DNA from: Zantedeschia hybrid cultivar | Lineage: Eukaryota; Streptophyta; Magnoliopsida; Alismatales; Araceae | Assembly: GCA_030544215.1 (NCBI GenBank) | Contig: JARZZO010000003.1 | Coordinates: forward strand, 36,584,379 to 36,648,378 | Reading direction: 5' to 3' | DNA length: 64,000 nt | Shown here: in pieces, positions 33,271-45,300 of the stretch | Layout: every line of letters begins with the position of its first letter | Numbering within the stretch: position 1 is the first letter of the stretch | The notes under the pieces: model-generated | Told to the model about the DNA's origin: nothing | Database searches by the model: none | The model's input: the letters and a program-made list of their open reading frames with translations, nothing else | Program-made: the position numbers and the translations under genes

Positions 33271-34197
33271 TGATTCATTCCCTGATGAGCATCTATTAAC
33301 CATTTCTCACACCATTGCACCTTAGTATGCCCATATTGTCAACTACAAGGTAGCCAATCAGCTCCCGGAAGGATGGACCAAAAGTGAAAAGGATAGATTC
33401 TTCGCCCAGGAGAAGTATTACTTTTGGGAAGATCCTGAATAATTCAAATTCTGTCCCGATCAACTCATCCAGCGATGTGTTCCCGAGGAAGAACAACAGA
33501 GTGTGTTGAATTTCTGCCACAATCTTTCTTGTAGGTGGTATTTTTTAGGGAAGAAAATTGTCGCCAAGGTCCTTCAAAGTGGTTTTTACTAGCCCACACT
33601 TTTCAAAGATGCCCATGAATTCAGCAAAACTTGCCTTAGATGCCAAGCTGTAGGAAATATGGGAAAAAGGGACATCATGCCACTCAACCCAATCTTAGTA
33701 GTTGAAATCTTTGACATTTAGGGGATAGACTTTATGGGACATTTTCCACCTTCTTTTCGATATGAATATATCTTAGTGGCGGTGGATTATGTTTCTAAGT
33801 GGATTGAAGCAGTAGCCACCCGAACCAATAATCATGAACTGGTCATGGAATTCATCCAGAAAAACATCTTTACACAATTCGGGTGGCCCAAAGCTATCAT
33901 AAGTGATGGGGACACGCATTTCACAAATTCCTAATTTCGATCTCTGCTTAAGAAATATGGGATTAATCACAAGCTGGCTAACCCTTATCATCTCCAAACC
34001 AGTGGCCAAGTGGAGGTATCTAATAGGGAAATCAAGAGTATTATGCAAAAGTCCATTAGGCCCGATAGGAAGATTGGTCTGAACGATTGGATGATCCTTT
34101 GTGGGCCTATCGGACTGCTTTTAAAACTCCTATTGGCATGTCTCCTTATCGCCTGATTTTTGGAAAAGCTTGTCAGAATTAGAACATAGGGCATATT
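33271..34197 (+). pseudogene. Athila-like integrase, truncated
   Basis: A zinc-binding region with CLRCQ at about 33635 is followed by the core: Asp in GIDFMGHFPPSF (about 33728), Asp in AIISDGDTHF (about 33900) and Glu in SGQVEVSNREIK (about 34010). Stops occur at about 33589, 33720 and 33933. A short deletion removes codons after FGKAC, and the frame then meets the C2-b LTR at 34198, so the C-terminal part and everything to the 3' LTR is absent. Confidence 0.82.
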
Positions 34198-35504
34198 TTT
34201 TGGGATCGGGGCGGGACGCGAAGAACGTAGCGGAAACGACGAACAAAAATATCCCGCCCGATGCCCGCTGATCCGATTTGGAACGAAAAAGTAAAACCGA
34301 AAATCGGGTTGTAATCTGATTACCGTGCGCGGATTCGAATCCGCTTCCGTCTCGGTTCCGTCGAGGCGATGACGCGAGCCGCACAAGTGCCCGGCGTCTA
34401 GTGGTATCCACGCGATCCTCTGCGGTGGTTCGTCTTTGCTCCCTCGTCCATATCAGCTCACTCGGTGAAGATCCGTCGTCGTAACAATTGCCGAAACCCC
34501 ACCGACGGGAATTCCCGACTTTCGGGAATCACGCGCGGCGGAGACAGAGACTGTCCCGGCGCCTCGAACGGAGCGCCCAGAGGAGGAGAGAGAAAGGAGG
34601 GAATATCCAGCATTGGAAAATCCTAGAGCTTGGCCCAGGGTTTCTCAACAGCGCATATATATATTAAGTCAGCGTGACTTTTCACAAAAGTCCCCGAGTT
34701 AATATAAATCCCACTTATGTACCACCGACTGAGAATCTTATTACGTATGACCCTCTAAGCCCATTTACCAATCCGGTTTTTAGCCCGTTAAGTCCAATAA
34801 CTAGTTATTGACTTATTGTAATTAATTAATATCTAGATTAACTAATTACTTAACCGAATTGACATCGCATGTAAATTTGGTCGGACTTCCAATCAAGTTG
34901 GGTGCCAAGCAACACCGCATGATCCCAGAAGGTAATGGGGTTCAGCAACCCACTCATGGAACCTGTCCGTCCACAGTTACCGCGTGCCTATAATCCTTCA
35001 TTCGCACAGTGCTCTTGAGTTAACCTAGGGTATGGTCAACTGTCAAACCCTAGATGGTCAACTCTCTTGAATCAGACTCTGCTGTACAATATCCGAAAAC
35101 CTCTTTTTCTGATATTGTTTCTGCTCTGGCCAAAGACTCCTGCGGATCTATTCTAGAGCATTCTCTCTCCAGTTACCTGAGAGCGAACGATCCTTTATTG
35201 AACACACAATCACCTTCGAAGGTCTTCCGCTGGACCCGATCCTTGACTATCAGAGATCCTGTGGATAGGGATTCGTAGGTCAAGGTCAAAACCCAGAAGT
35301 CCACCAGCAAGGTGTCTTTGGTGTCTCAAGTCGAAGGATCAACCACGCCTCTGTGACGATGAATCAAGCCGATTGACAGTCAGGTAAATTATCATTCGAC
35401 GATTCATGTCGGATCAGTTCAGTGAACTCATTCTCCAATGAGCACCTACAGGTTTACCATTGTATCTCCACACGAGTAACTAACGAGATCAGTCACCCTT
35501 TTAA
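34198..35504 (-). repeat. Truncated LTR of C2-b
   Basis: Homologous in reverse to 29254-30836. The left edge reads TTTTGGGATCGG where the family has TGTTGGGATC, so the terminal TG has probably mutated. The right edge ends at TCAGTCACCCTT, about 280 bases short of the LTR 5' end. It keeps a TATATATATTAAG box near 34660 and the palindrome GCGGATTCGAATCCGC at about 34331. Confidence 0.85.
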
Positions 35505-36493
35505 AATTAGGAAATCAGAATTCCCCTCTTTTTTTTTCTTAATTTAATGGGCCAAATACAGAGCCCTGTAGGCCAGCCCGGTCAGCACCTAGTTCGGCTA
35601 GGACCCAGCTGGGCCTGACCGGACCGGCCTGGCCGATCTGGCCAGCAGGGTCGGCCCGGCTAGGGTTCCCTCTTAGGGAAACCCTAGCAGGGTGCCGCCG
35701 CCCCTGCCCGACCACGGCGACCAGCGCAAGGATGGGAGGGGCCGGCGGCCAACGCCCGGCACTGTCGCCCTGCCCGACCCCGGCGCCCAACGCAGGGAAG
35801 GGAGGCCCGACGGCCAGCGCCGCTGCCCTGCCCCACTTTTTTGCCATGGGAGGCCTATTCAAAGCCCGGCGCCCAGCTCCACCGCCCTATCGCCATTGCC
35901 ACCATTGGAGGCCACCGCACCTTGCCACGGCCGGTGCGGTCGACAACGCCGGCGTGCCCTATGGCTCTTGCCACCCTCTCAGCCCGACCATATCCTTTAC
36001 CTTGAAAAGAAGTGGTGCAGGCAAGGGAGGGCTTTGGCCGGCGACCAGCGTTCCCAACGCTGCAGGAATCCTCCACCCCAGCCGAAGCAAGCGTGGCCGA
36101 CGCCGCCGTATAGCCGCTGAATCCCCACCGGCCGGCATACTCCAAGATATGGCCGACAGACTCCATGAATCATCTCATGATCCAACCCCCACATAAAATA
36201 TCAATGGGAATTTCTTTTCAGATCTAGTTATTGGCCAGCAAGGCTTACTCATCCCATGGGGTTCGGCCACTAGAGCAGCAACAATAATTCATAGAGGACC
36301 TTGGCTGCGCCTCCGGCATTGTTCTCCCCATCCCATGGGGCAAGCAAAACGTTTCCATTGCCGGTGAACATTAAAAGTTGGGATATCCGCCATTAATTTC
36401 AAATGAATCGCACACACAGATCATAAAATTTTAATTTTTCAGCATTGTACCACATCAAGAATATTATTCATATGAACGAAACGGATCAAAGTT
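35505..36493 (-). other. Leader fragment of C2-b
   Basis: This corresponds to the start of the C2 leader, read on the minus strand. It holds a GC-rich block (35560-36100) in which long open frames occur in several frames on both strands; such overlap is a base-composition effect, and none has a known motif. I see no gene. Confidence 0.65.
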
Positions 36494-36514
36494 GAAACAT
36501 GGCTCTGATACCAT
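36494..36514 (-). other. Primer-binding site of C2-b
   Basis: On the minus strand, ATGGTATCAGAGCCATG: an exact TGGTATCAGAGC iMet match next to the LTR end. Confidence 0.88.
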
Positions 36515-36822
36515 TGTTGGGATCGGGGCGGGACGCGAAGAGCGCAGCTGAAACGACGAACAAAAATATCCCGCCCGATGCCCACTGATCCAATTCGGAA
36601 CGAAAAACTAAAACCGAAAATCGGGTTGTAATCTGATTACCGTGCGTGGATTCGAATCCGCTTCCGTCGAGGCTATGCCGCAAGCCGCACAAGCGTCCGG
36701 CCTCCAGTGGTATCCACGCGAACCTCTACAGTTGTAAGGACTGAGGTTTCGGGTTAAGTTTTCGGGTCGGTTTCGGACCGGATCCCCTGAGTCGAACCAT
36801 GAAGGGTCTGGAGAGTTTCTTC

Positions 36823-37123
36823 TAAATGACGTCTACACTACACGACGCCTTTCAAACGGCGTCTTGATAGGTGGACGCCATTTAGACGTTTTGCTGTTGT
36901 GCCACGTGGGCGGGTTGCGGGCTGCGAGAGTACGGCCCCTGTCTCGTCGTCTGAACGGCATCCATGATGGACGACGCGATTCAGACTGCCATCCTGCGAT
37001 GTCAGTGTATAGTGTCTGACATGACAGCTGAACGGCGTCCGTGGTGGTCGACGCGTTTCAGACAACTGTCAGTACGGCCCGTCCTGTCATCTGATAGGCG
37101 TCCTTCTCGCTCGACGCGTTTTA
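36823..37123. promoter_or_regulatory. Dyad cluster 1 of solo LTR B (5 dyads)
   Basis: Left half-sites are at 36828, 36858, 36957, 37034 and 37097, each with ten bases to the right half-site. The steps (30, 99, 77, 63) match those in solo LTR A (30, 99, 77, 62), so the cluster layout is conserved between copies. A CT-rich leader-like tract follows at 37145-37290. Confidence 0.68.
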
Positions 37124-37675
37124 GGCAGTTCTTGATTGACCCCGCGAGCCCTCCTTTCTTTCCCTCATTTTTCTCACCCTTCACTCTCTCTCCTCTCCCT
37201 CTCCGCCTCCTCCGATCCCACTTTTCCCCTTTCCCTTCCTCTTCTTCCTCTTCCACCACTCCAACGCCTCCCTACCTCTCACCTCTGCCACCACCACTTC
37301 CTTCGCGGCGTTCCATTCTCCGGACAGCGGCCGACGTCCCAGCAGAGTGGCGGCGTCCTCGAGGGTACCGGCGGCGGTCTGCGGTGCGGCGGTTCGGCGA
37401 CACGGAGCCAGGAGGAGTTTAAGTATCCAGTAGGGGGACGAACCTTGTATGTGTTGCTCGTGTTTTCTTAGGCGTGTTGTGATATATTTTGGGCTAGATT
37501 GAGCATGTTTAGGGGGTATTCTTGTGGGTATGGCTGTGTTCGTGAATGTGATTTTGTAGCATGTTTGTGTGGATCAACTTCTCTTCCTCCCCTTTTCCGT
37601 TTTGGGGCTTCTTCGGGGTAATTGGGGTCAAGGGAGGAGCCCTCGGTTCGAACCAGGGAACCAGGTTTCTGGCGC

Positions 37676-38154
37676 TAAACGGCGTCGTGCCTGGTCGACG
37701 CCTTTCAGAAGGACGTTAGGGCAGTACGACGCCTTTTAGGGCAGAAACCTCCCTGTTCGAAGTCTCACGAGTTAGTGATTTCTGGCACTAAATGACGTCA
37801 TGGATGGACGACGCCTTTCAGAAGGACGTCGGGCCATCATGACGCCATTTAGGCAGGAAATCACCCCGATTGAGGGTCCGTCAGTTCGGGGATTCTGAGC
37901 CTAAAAGACATCATGGGTGGGCGACGCAATTTGAATAAGCGTCGGGTAGCCATGACGCCTTTTAAGGCAGAAATCCCCTAAGTAATGTTTTCCTGAAATT
38001 CCTGGATTTCTTAGCTGAATGGCGTCGGAGGATGTCGACGCCTTTCAAAAGGCGACCACTGGTGTCGACGCCTTTTAGGCCAGAGTTCGTGGCCGGAGTT
38101 TTATGAACCAGCTTAGGGAGCTTGAATGGCGTCGGCCTTGGGCGACGCGATTCA
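37676..38154 (+). repeat. Tandem ~113-bp repeats with dyad pairs, solo LTR B
   Basis: Nine dyads have left half-sites at 37681, 37712, 37794, 37825, 37907, 37938, 38021, 38051 and 38128. Pairs are offset by 30-31 bases; the first members of pairs are 113, 113, 114 and 107 bases apart. This is one unit more than in solo LTR A. All spacers are ten bases. Confidence 0.72.
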
Positions 38155-39507
38155 AGACAGAATAACACTAATTCATGCCAGTAAAATGTGTTCATACTGC
38201 TAGATATTCGGTTAGTGCATGCTTTAGTGTACTCGGATTCTTCGGGACCGGATGGCACTGCGTTGTGTGCCGTGCGATCGCGGGCTTTTTACGTGACCGG
38301 ATCGAACCGTGCTGGGTTTTGGTGGTTTTGTGTTACTGTGGACCTGGAGTGACATTGTAGCGCTTTATCACCCTGTGCTGGTGGGGGCGTGAGCACAGCG
38401 CCGGTGGGGGCGTGGGCGGGGTGCGCCTAGTGAGAGAGGGTCACTTGGTGAACCCCGGGGTCAGCTAGTACCGGTGTCGGAGTGGTACATTCGGAGAGTC
38501 ACTCATGCTGAGGGAAGGAGTAACCACCTGAGCCAGTTGGGCCGGAGTAGCCAGCGTGCTGTCCGAGGGGTTACTGTTTGGTCTCAGCGGGTCGGTGTTT
38601 CCCACTTTCGGTTGTGTGGGCGGTGTTTCCTACTTGCGGCTGTGTGGTTGGTGTGTTTCCCCCTTTCGGAGGAGTGGTTGGCATGTTTTGCCGAGACGTG
38701 AGTTCTAGGCTTCTTGATAGAATGATTTTAGAAATATGCATGTTACATTTCGAATGCATATGGTTCATAGTGAGATTTTAGGAGTAGTGTGCTACAGCTT
38801 TACTTGCCTTATTACCTGTACCTTTGTTACTGTACTTGTGGGTGTGTGTGTGGGAGGCAGGGGATCGGATGATCCCTACTGAGCCCAATTCTGGTGTGGC
38901 TCACTCCCTGTGTTTTCAGGTGTGGTCCTTGTGGCGTGTGACGGCGCGTGGCATTCTCCTTGGTGTGCGGACCAGCAGCTATCTTAGTTTCCGGGGTATG
39001 CCCCGACGTTGTTGTACCTTATTTCTGCCTGTACTTAATTAATTTGTTGGACATGTAATTATTGTTGGACTGTGTACGAACATTATTATTTTACTTCCTG
39101 CGCACTGTACCCCTTGTAGTCCGTGTGAATGTTATATTTAATCTTGTTTAACGCTTACTCCTCCAGATGTGTGTATAAGATCCGGGTATGAACCTACAGT
39201 TAATGGGCCGACATCCATTTAGTGACCGGGTCTCCGGTCATAGGATGGCGGGTCGTTACAGTAGTGGTTCGTCCTCGCTCCCTCGTCTGTATCAGCTCAC
39301 TCGCTGAAGATCCGTCACCGCAACGATTGCGAAAACCCCGCCGACCGGAATTCCCGACTTTCGGGAATCGTGCGCGGTGGAGACGGAGACAGTCCCGGTG
39401 CCTCGAACGGGGCTCCCAGAGGAGGAGAGAGAAAGGGGGGAACAGACAACATGGGGAAATCTTGGAGCTTGGCCCAGGGTTTCTCAACATCACGTATATA
39501 TATTAAG

Positions 39508-41087
39508 TGTTAGTATTATATGGTCTCAAAGCCAATCTCATACTATGTACTGATTCAAATTATTAATAAATGGCAAATAATTCATTGTATGTAATTAATT
39601 CGATCTATGTTTATCATATCACGAAGAAATCCATGAACATATGCAACAGTCTTCAAATTATGATGAGATCATAATTATGGGACCGAAGACTTATAAACAC
39701 ATGTTCTTAATTGTTCCTAGTCATAGGATGTTTGAGATAGGACATCGAACATCCGGATAGACTAATATAGGTTACTTTGGCTCATATGATGAGGGTGACT
39801 GATCCTATAAGTCACTTGTGTGGAGACACTATGCTGGACCTGTAGGTTCTCATTGGTGAAGGAGTTCACTGAACTGATTCGACTATGAATCGCTGGATGG
39901 TAAACACCTCACTGTTAACCAGCTCGATTCTTTTATCACGGTTGCATGGATGATCCTTGAACCTGAGACGCCAAGGATATCTTGTTGATAGGTTTCTGAA
40001 CTTTGACCTTGACAAATGAATCCCTAACCATGGGTTATTAATAAGTCAAGCGATCGGGTTCTGGGAAATGCCCTCGATGGTAATTGTGTGTTCAATACGG
40101 GATCATCTGCTCTCGGTAGTTTGAGAGAGAATGTTCCGGGAATGAGGCGCTTAAATTCCTTGGCCAGGGCGGACTCTGTATTCGATAAGGAGTTATTGGA
40201 TTCAGATTAGCGGCATCTAATTCAAGTGAATCGACTGAATAGGGTTTAACAGTAAACCATACCCTAGGTCGATTCGGGAACATTGCACGGATGAAGGATT
40301 ATATCCGCGCGCTAACCGATGACATAAAGGTTCTAATAAAGGGTTGCGTTAACCCCAGTGCCATCCAGGATCACGCGATGTTGCTTGGCATCCAACGTGA
40401 TCGGAAGTCCGTCCGAATTTATTGTGGGACATTAAATTCGGCTGATTAATTGAATATGAGGATATTAATTAATTCAGTGGGTCAGTAATGGGTTACTGGG
40501 CTTTATGGGCTATTAACTGGACTGGTATTTGGGCCTAGAGGGTCACACGCAAATGGTTTTCAAGTCAATGGATAATTCGACAGGATTTTGGATAAGTCTG
40601 GGTTTTTACAAAAAATCGTAAATAGACTTATTATAAAAGAACGGACGCTACGTCGGGGGCCAGCAACCCTAACCTAGCCGTCGTTCCATCTCTATCCTCT
40701 CTTCCAGACGCACGACACGAGGCCGGCTCTCTGGAGGCTCCGCTTCGATTCCCGACCGCTCTGCCTTCCGTCCGACGGGAGATTCTGAATCCGCATGTCG
40801 CGGCGAATTACGCGAAGCCAGACGGGATCCACGAACATCGAATCGATCGAGGAAGCGAGGACGATCCATCGCGAGGAGAACCGCGTGGATACCGCTAGAG
40901 GTCGGGCATCTGCGCGACTTGTGGCATCGCTCCGACGGAACCGGAAAACGAACGCGGATTCGAATCCGCGCAAGGTAAATTCAATTTATTCCGGTATTAT
41001 TTTAATCGTTCGAAACGGGATGGATCTGATCCCGAAAATCTTATTCCGCTGCGTTTTCGGTCGGATCTCGACATAGCGATCCCAACA
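39508..41087 (+). repeat. First LTR of C3
   Basis: TGTTAGTATTATATGG to CCCAACA, 1580 bases. It contains the U3 hairpin GGATGTTTGA/TCGAACATCC (39726-39754), the TATA box at 40632-40638, and GCGGATTCGAATCCGC followed by CAAGGTAAAT, with the GT at 40975. Relative to the second LTR it has about 27 extra bases near 39600. Confidence 0.92.
40632..40638 (+). promoter_or_regulatory. TATA box of first C3 LTR
   Basis: TATAAAA in GACTTATTATAAAAGAACGG. The same box lies at 49658-49664 in the second LTR. Confidence 0.6.
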
Positions 41088-41110
41088 GTGGTATCAGAGC
41101 CAGGTTCCAC
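41088..41110 (+). other. Primer-binding site of C3 unit one
   Basis: GTGGTATCAGAGCCAGGTTCC: exact iMet-type match directly after the LTR. Confidence 0.92.
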
Positions 41111-42353
41111 TGTGTTGTCGCCGTTTCGATCTCAAAAATGATGCGTTTATAATGAATTCCATGCATAGTTTTGATTTTAATCAGTTGTGTTGTGATCATT
41201 GGATGATCACAGTGAATTTACTATAAATTACTATGATTAAAATCGGATTTTAATTTGGGTTGTTTCGTGTTCTTCGTTTGACGAAGAACAGCTTGCGCCG
41301 GCATATTTACGGGCACCCCGAAGGTTGGGGGTGGCTCGCCGGTGCGTGGATTTCCTCCCATGGAGTCGTCGGTGGACAGAAAGATCCAAGATTGGCGATG
41401 GGGAGGATGGCTAGAACCCCTTAATCTTCCAATTTTTCGTTTGAAAAACCATGGCTACCATGGGGTTCGGATTACAGATTTATAACGAAAGGGGGGGGTT
41501 CCGACGACCTTAGTGGTCGCCGGCACGGTCGCTAGCGTCCTTGGCCGCCGGCCAGGGGCTCACGGCGCCGGGGGCCTGCCGGTCGATGCATGCTGGGCAG
41601 GTGGTCGGCAGCGGGGGGGGGCCCCTCCCACCCCCCTGCGCAGCTAGGGTTACCTAGCTGCGTCGGGTGGCAGGGAAAGGGGTCCCGGGCCTGGACCCTA
41701 CCCAGCCCGGTGCCCGGCCCATGCCAGACCCGCCCCTTTGTGGGCAGTCTGGGCCTGGTTCGGGCGCCAACTGGGGCCGGTCTAGCGGCAGGACCGGACC
41801 CCGTTCTGTTTTTTAAAACCCCCTTTTTATTAACCCATTTTTTAATCTAAATTAAATTGTTTAATGACCTTTTAAATAACATAATTTAAATTTAAATTTA
41901 AATTTGGATTTTAAATGAATTAAGATCTGTTATTTTACTGTTAAAGGTCCTATAATTTTTGGAATTATATTTTATTTAACAATTGTTGTTAATTAAGTCA
42001 CTTAATCTAATTGTTAGATTATCATGACATTAAAGTGAATTAATTTAATTGTTAAATTAATTTTTTTTAATGTCTGAAAAATCTTACATGCATGCAATAT
42101 TATAAATATTGTCTATTTGGAGTTTATGTGCATTATCATGTGCATAGGTTTGTTTATTTAAATCTGATTTAAATTAGCATGCATAATATTAATGAAATTT
42201 GTTTTCGAAAATTTCTAAATCCAATTTTGATTGGTTCTGGTTTTTTTGAAACCTAAAATTAGTTATTTTCATAAATTTTACTTTAGCCATTTGATGTGCA
42301 TTTCATGTGTGGTTTGTTTAACTAAAACACATGGTGGTCATGGATGGGCATTA

Positions 42354-45300
42354 TGTTATACCCTATACTTTTTACAACTACTAATAAATTTAATTAATTT
42401 AAATTAGACTAATTAACTAATTATAAAAGTCTATAACTGAGCTTAAATAACTTAATTTAGTCCAATTAACTCAATTATGAAAACCCAATAACCCAAATTA
42501 TACTACTAAGAATAGCCTACTAATTTAGTTCAAATTCAATGTTGATGTATTAGACAGCAACATAGTAAAATAATTATAACTTTCTATAAAAAATTCGGAT
42601 TAAGGCATAATTGATATCATTGGAAAGATAATAAAAATATCCATAACTTTGTGGAAGACTATGTTTACTAATTAAGATGTTTTAGAGGTCAAAAAATATC
42701 AAAAATCAGTTTTAGAAAGGGTTACTCATAGAGAACAAGTCCTAATCGGATTAGGATTTGAATTAGGAAATAAAAGATGGTACAATTAATGTTAACTACG
42801 ACCTAAAAAGTTATGTATAACATATTTAACTTAGACTAAAAATAAAACATAATAAATTTTAACATAATTAAGATTCTAATTAATGGGTAGAATGTCATAA
42901 TAGGAATTCCACTTGGGCTAGGATTCTGTACACAGATTTACTTGACATAGCTCTAGTATTTTAAGCATAACTCCGTACATAAAATTCATAATTAAGTAAG
43001 ACAACTCCCATTAGAACTATGACTCAAATATATAGAAGTTTTATGAAGAACACATATTAAAATAAGTTATTTCCTAATCAGAATCAGGACATCTTTAGAC
43101 ATGAAATAAATCGGCTAGATTTCTGAGTTCGGAGTACTCAGGACAGCAGGTCAGTAAAATAAGTATATATTCTTGTATAAAAGTCCAAAAATAGTGAAGT
43201 TTGTTGAATTGGAAAGGTAATAAAATTTTTTAAAACTTTGTATAAGAAAGTAATTCTTAATTCGGATGTTTAATGGGATGAAGTTAAAGGTCTTCAGAAA
43301 AGAAAACTGCAGGTAGTGTGAGCAGAGTCCGATTTGGACTAGGAAGTGACTTTGACTTGGAGATTAAGTTATGGAGAGTGAGAGTTCGACTCCAGCAAAG
43401 AAAGGAGGTGTTAGTGGTTATATTAGAAGAGTAAATAAGCATAAATAGAGCCTTGGGTCGTGCTCAACCTCTATAGTATGCAGCTCTCTTCTAAAGGGTA
43501 AGTTCATGTGATGTTCTTGAGAGAATAGAGTTGTTCATGATTATTTCTGTTGGAAGTTTGATTCTAATCAATGTTTTGTATTATTGGAGGCTTAGATAAT
43601 GTGGGAAAGAACTTATAGAATGTGGAAAAGAGTTTAGATGAAGAAGAAATCATGGATAGATGGTAAGGAAACCATAGGAGAATCAAGGCCGGTCTTTCTT
43701 CAAGAGGTAGGTGGATAACTGTACACATGATCTATTTTGTATTACAAAATTATATTATTTTCAAAAGCTTTAAAAAGTAAATAAATTAGTAAGAACTTTT
43801 ATATATATGTCTAATTTATGGTATGAAAGTTTCAGATTTTGGTCACCTTATTTTCTATTTATTTCATGATTATTATCTCAGTCTATGTAATCTGTCCGTT
43901 TAATATGTTCTGTTTCTAATTATGATCATATGAATTACAGATAGTTTTTCTCCTTGGTATGATTCTCAATTGAACTTAACTTTTGAAAAAAGTTTAGCTT
44001 TTATATTATCTTAATTCTCAATAAATATCATAATTTTTGCAGTTTGTTTGATATTTATTTCATAATACTATTTTCAGACTATACAATCTGCTCAGACAGT
44101 TTTGAAATCTCAACTTGTGAATCCTATATCTCATTTGAGTAAAATCAAAATCATACCAAATTTTGTAGATACCTTTTTTATATTATCCTTGACACCTCTG
44201 GAAAGTTTTAGAATTTTATGACTTCGTTTGGTATTCAGTTTACCCTCTGTTGTGATTTGCTGAAATTCTATTTAGGTTGGATCTCCGAATCAAAGTGAGA
44301 ATCCAAAATCATAGAAAACCAATCCATAAATTGATGAAACTTTGTCCAAAATTCAAATATGATCTTTTGGACATTTTCATAAAGTTTTATAATTTTCTGA
44401 ATCTTTTTGATATTATTCGGCTTATTTGTTGATTTGTTAGCTCTGAAAATCAGTTTTGATGGTTGAAAAATATGTTTGTTATTCCGAAAATTCTAAGAAA
44501 ATTTATTTGACTATATTTTCTATCCAAAAACCTATTTTGATCAGCTTACTCTAATTTTTCATATATATGACCATGATGACTCTCTAAGTGGCTATGTTAT
44601 ATATAAAAGTATGTATTTTAACTCTTATATGTACTTATCAATTTGATAATTCAATTTTCAGATCTATGCCATCTTTTGTCATCATTTGATCTCTGTTAAT
44701 CTGATTGTGCCATAATTATTTGACTTTGCCATCTTAAGGAGATATTTGGCCCGATTCCATTATAAGCATCCATATTGGATAGGGTATTTTGTTTGGAATC
44801 CAATGGCAAACGGGTGGAATCCTGATTTCCAGCCGACTAAAACCAGGGGACGGTGATACATAACACCCTGGTGGTTTGGAGTTGGGTGGGACTTAGACTT
44901 CCCGGTTCTACGCAGTAACTAAGACCTTTACATCATTTGCCTAGATGCTTTGATATTTGTTTTGTTTGACTCCTTATGTTGTGGTTTGGATGCATGTCCG
45001 TTATGATATGATTTGATTTGTTTGATTGACACATAAATCTGAAATCCTTACTCCATATGTTCATTGGAATTCAGCTTAGTCATTTGGATCTTTTGATCAT
45101 CCTGTTCGGCTATCTCTTTGTAATTATATAAATCTGTCTTAACTATATGATCCATGATATGAATCAGATTTGATAAGCTACTACGCCATGATAATTACTA
45201 TTTGATATGACATTGGCTCAGGGGACGACGATACGTAACGCCTTAATAATTTGATATGTTATGTGATACGTTTTGATCATGGTTAGTAGAATTTGATATG

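Larger units (their letters stand above)
16283..34197 (+). mobile_element. Athila-like Ty3/Gypsy element, broken
   Basis: A plus-strand non-chromoviral Gypsy element. It has a candidate 5' LTR (16283-18055), gag (18458-20132), a 10.7-kb gap filled by C2-a, then protease, reverse transcriptase, RNase H and integrase (30837-34197). Integrase is cut at 34197, where the minus-strand LTR of C2-b begins. No 3' LTR is seen. The assignment rests on the Gag zinc knuckle CALCASPAHQVTEC, the protease DLGASVNLLP, the RT FIDD with the following VLGHIISKRGIEVDKAKI, and the integrase segment EYILVAVDYVSKWIEA, all typical of Athila-type elements. Confidence 0.82.
36733..39260 (+). mobile_element. Solo LTR B, same family as solo LTR A
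   Basis: Starts TGTAAGGACTG and ends GGGTCGTTACA; 2528 bases. The flanks are ACAGT (36728-36732) and GTAGT (39261-39265). The uninterrupted C2 LTR has GCGGT here, so both flanks are explained by C-to-T or G-to-A changes of one 5-bp duplication. Its 3' half (38170-38560) is nearly identical to 21800-22200 of solo LTR A. It holds 14 fixed-spacer dyads. No coding domain. Confidence 0.82.
34198..39507 (-). mobile_element. Copia deletion derivative C2-b
   Basis: A minus-strand element of family C2 inserted in the Athila integrase. From left: a 3' LTR lacking its own 5' end (34198-35504), about 1 kb of leader (35505-36493), a primer site (36494-36514) and a 5' LTR (36515-39507) split by solo LTR B and cut at 39507 by the C3 insertion. 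The whole gag-pol, the polypurine tract and part of the 3' LTR are missing, so one deletion joins LTR sequence to leader near 35504. Confidence 0.82.
36515..39507 (-). repeat. 5' LTR of C2-b, split and cut
   Basis: LTR pieces 36515-36732 and 39261-39507 surround solo LTR B. The first begins TGTTGGGATCGG. The second ends at ATATATATTAAG, the TATA-box region, where the C3 LTR starts; TTAAG (39503-39507) is the expected C3 target site. The remainder of this LTR would lie beyond the far end of C3, outside the window. Confidence 0.85.

Noticed and set aside
35692..36196. Overlapping long frames on both strands as host genes
   Set aside because: GC-rich leader sequence of C2-b yields open frames in several phases at once, with proline/arginine-rich products and no motif.
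40795..41076. Start of a fused Gag at an ATG in the first C3 LTR
   Set aside because: The ATG is ACG in the second LTR and no equivalent ATG is seen in C1-c, so the exon is more likely untranslated; only the open phase is worth noting.
43437..43500. Promoter of a host gene in the 3.58-kb solo LTR
   Set aside because: TATA-like bases are present but no coding frame follows; it is best seen as the LTR's own promoter.
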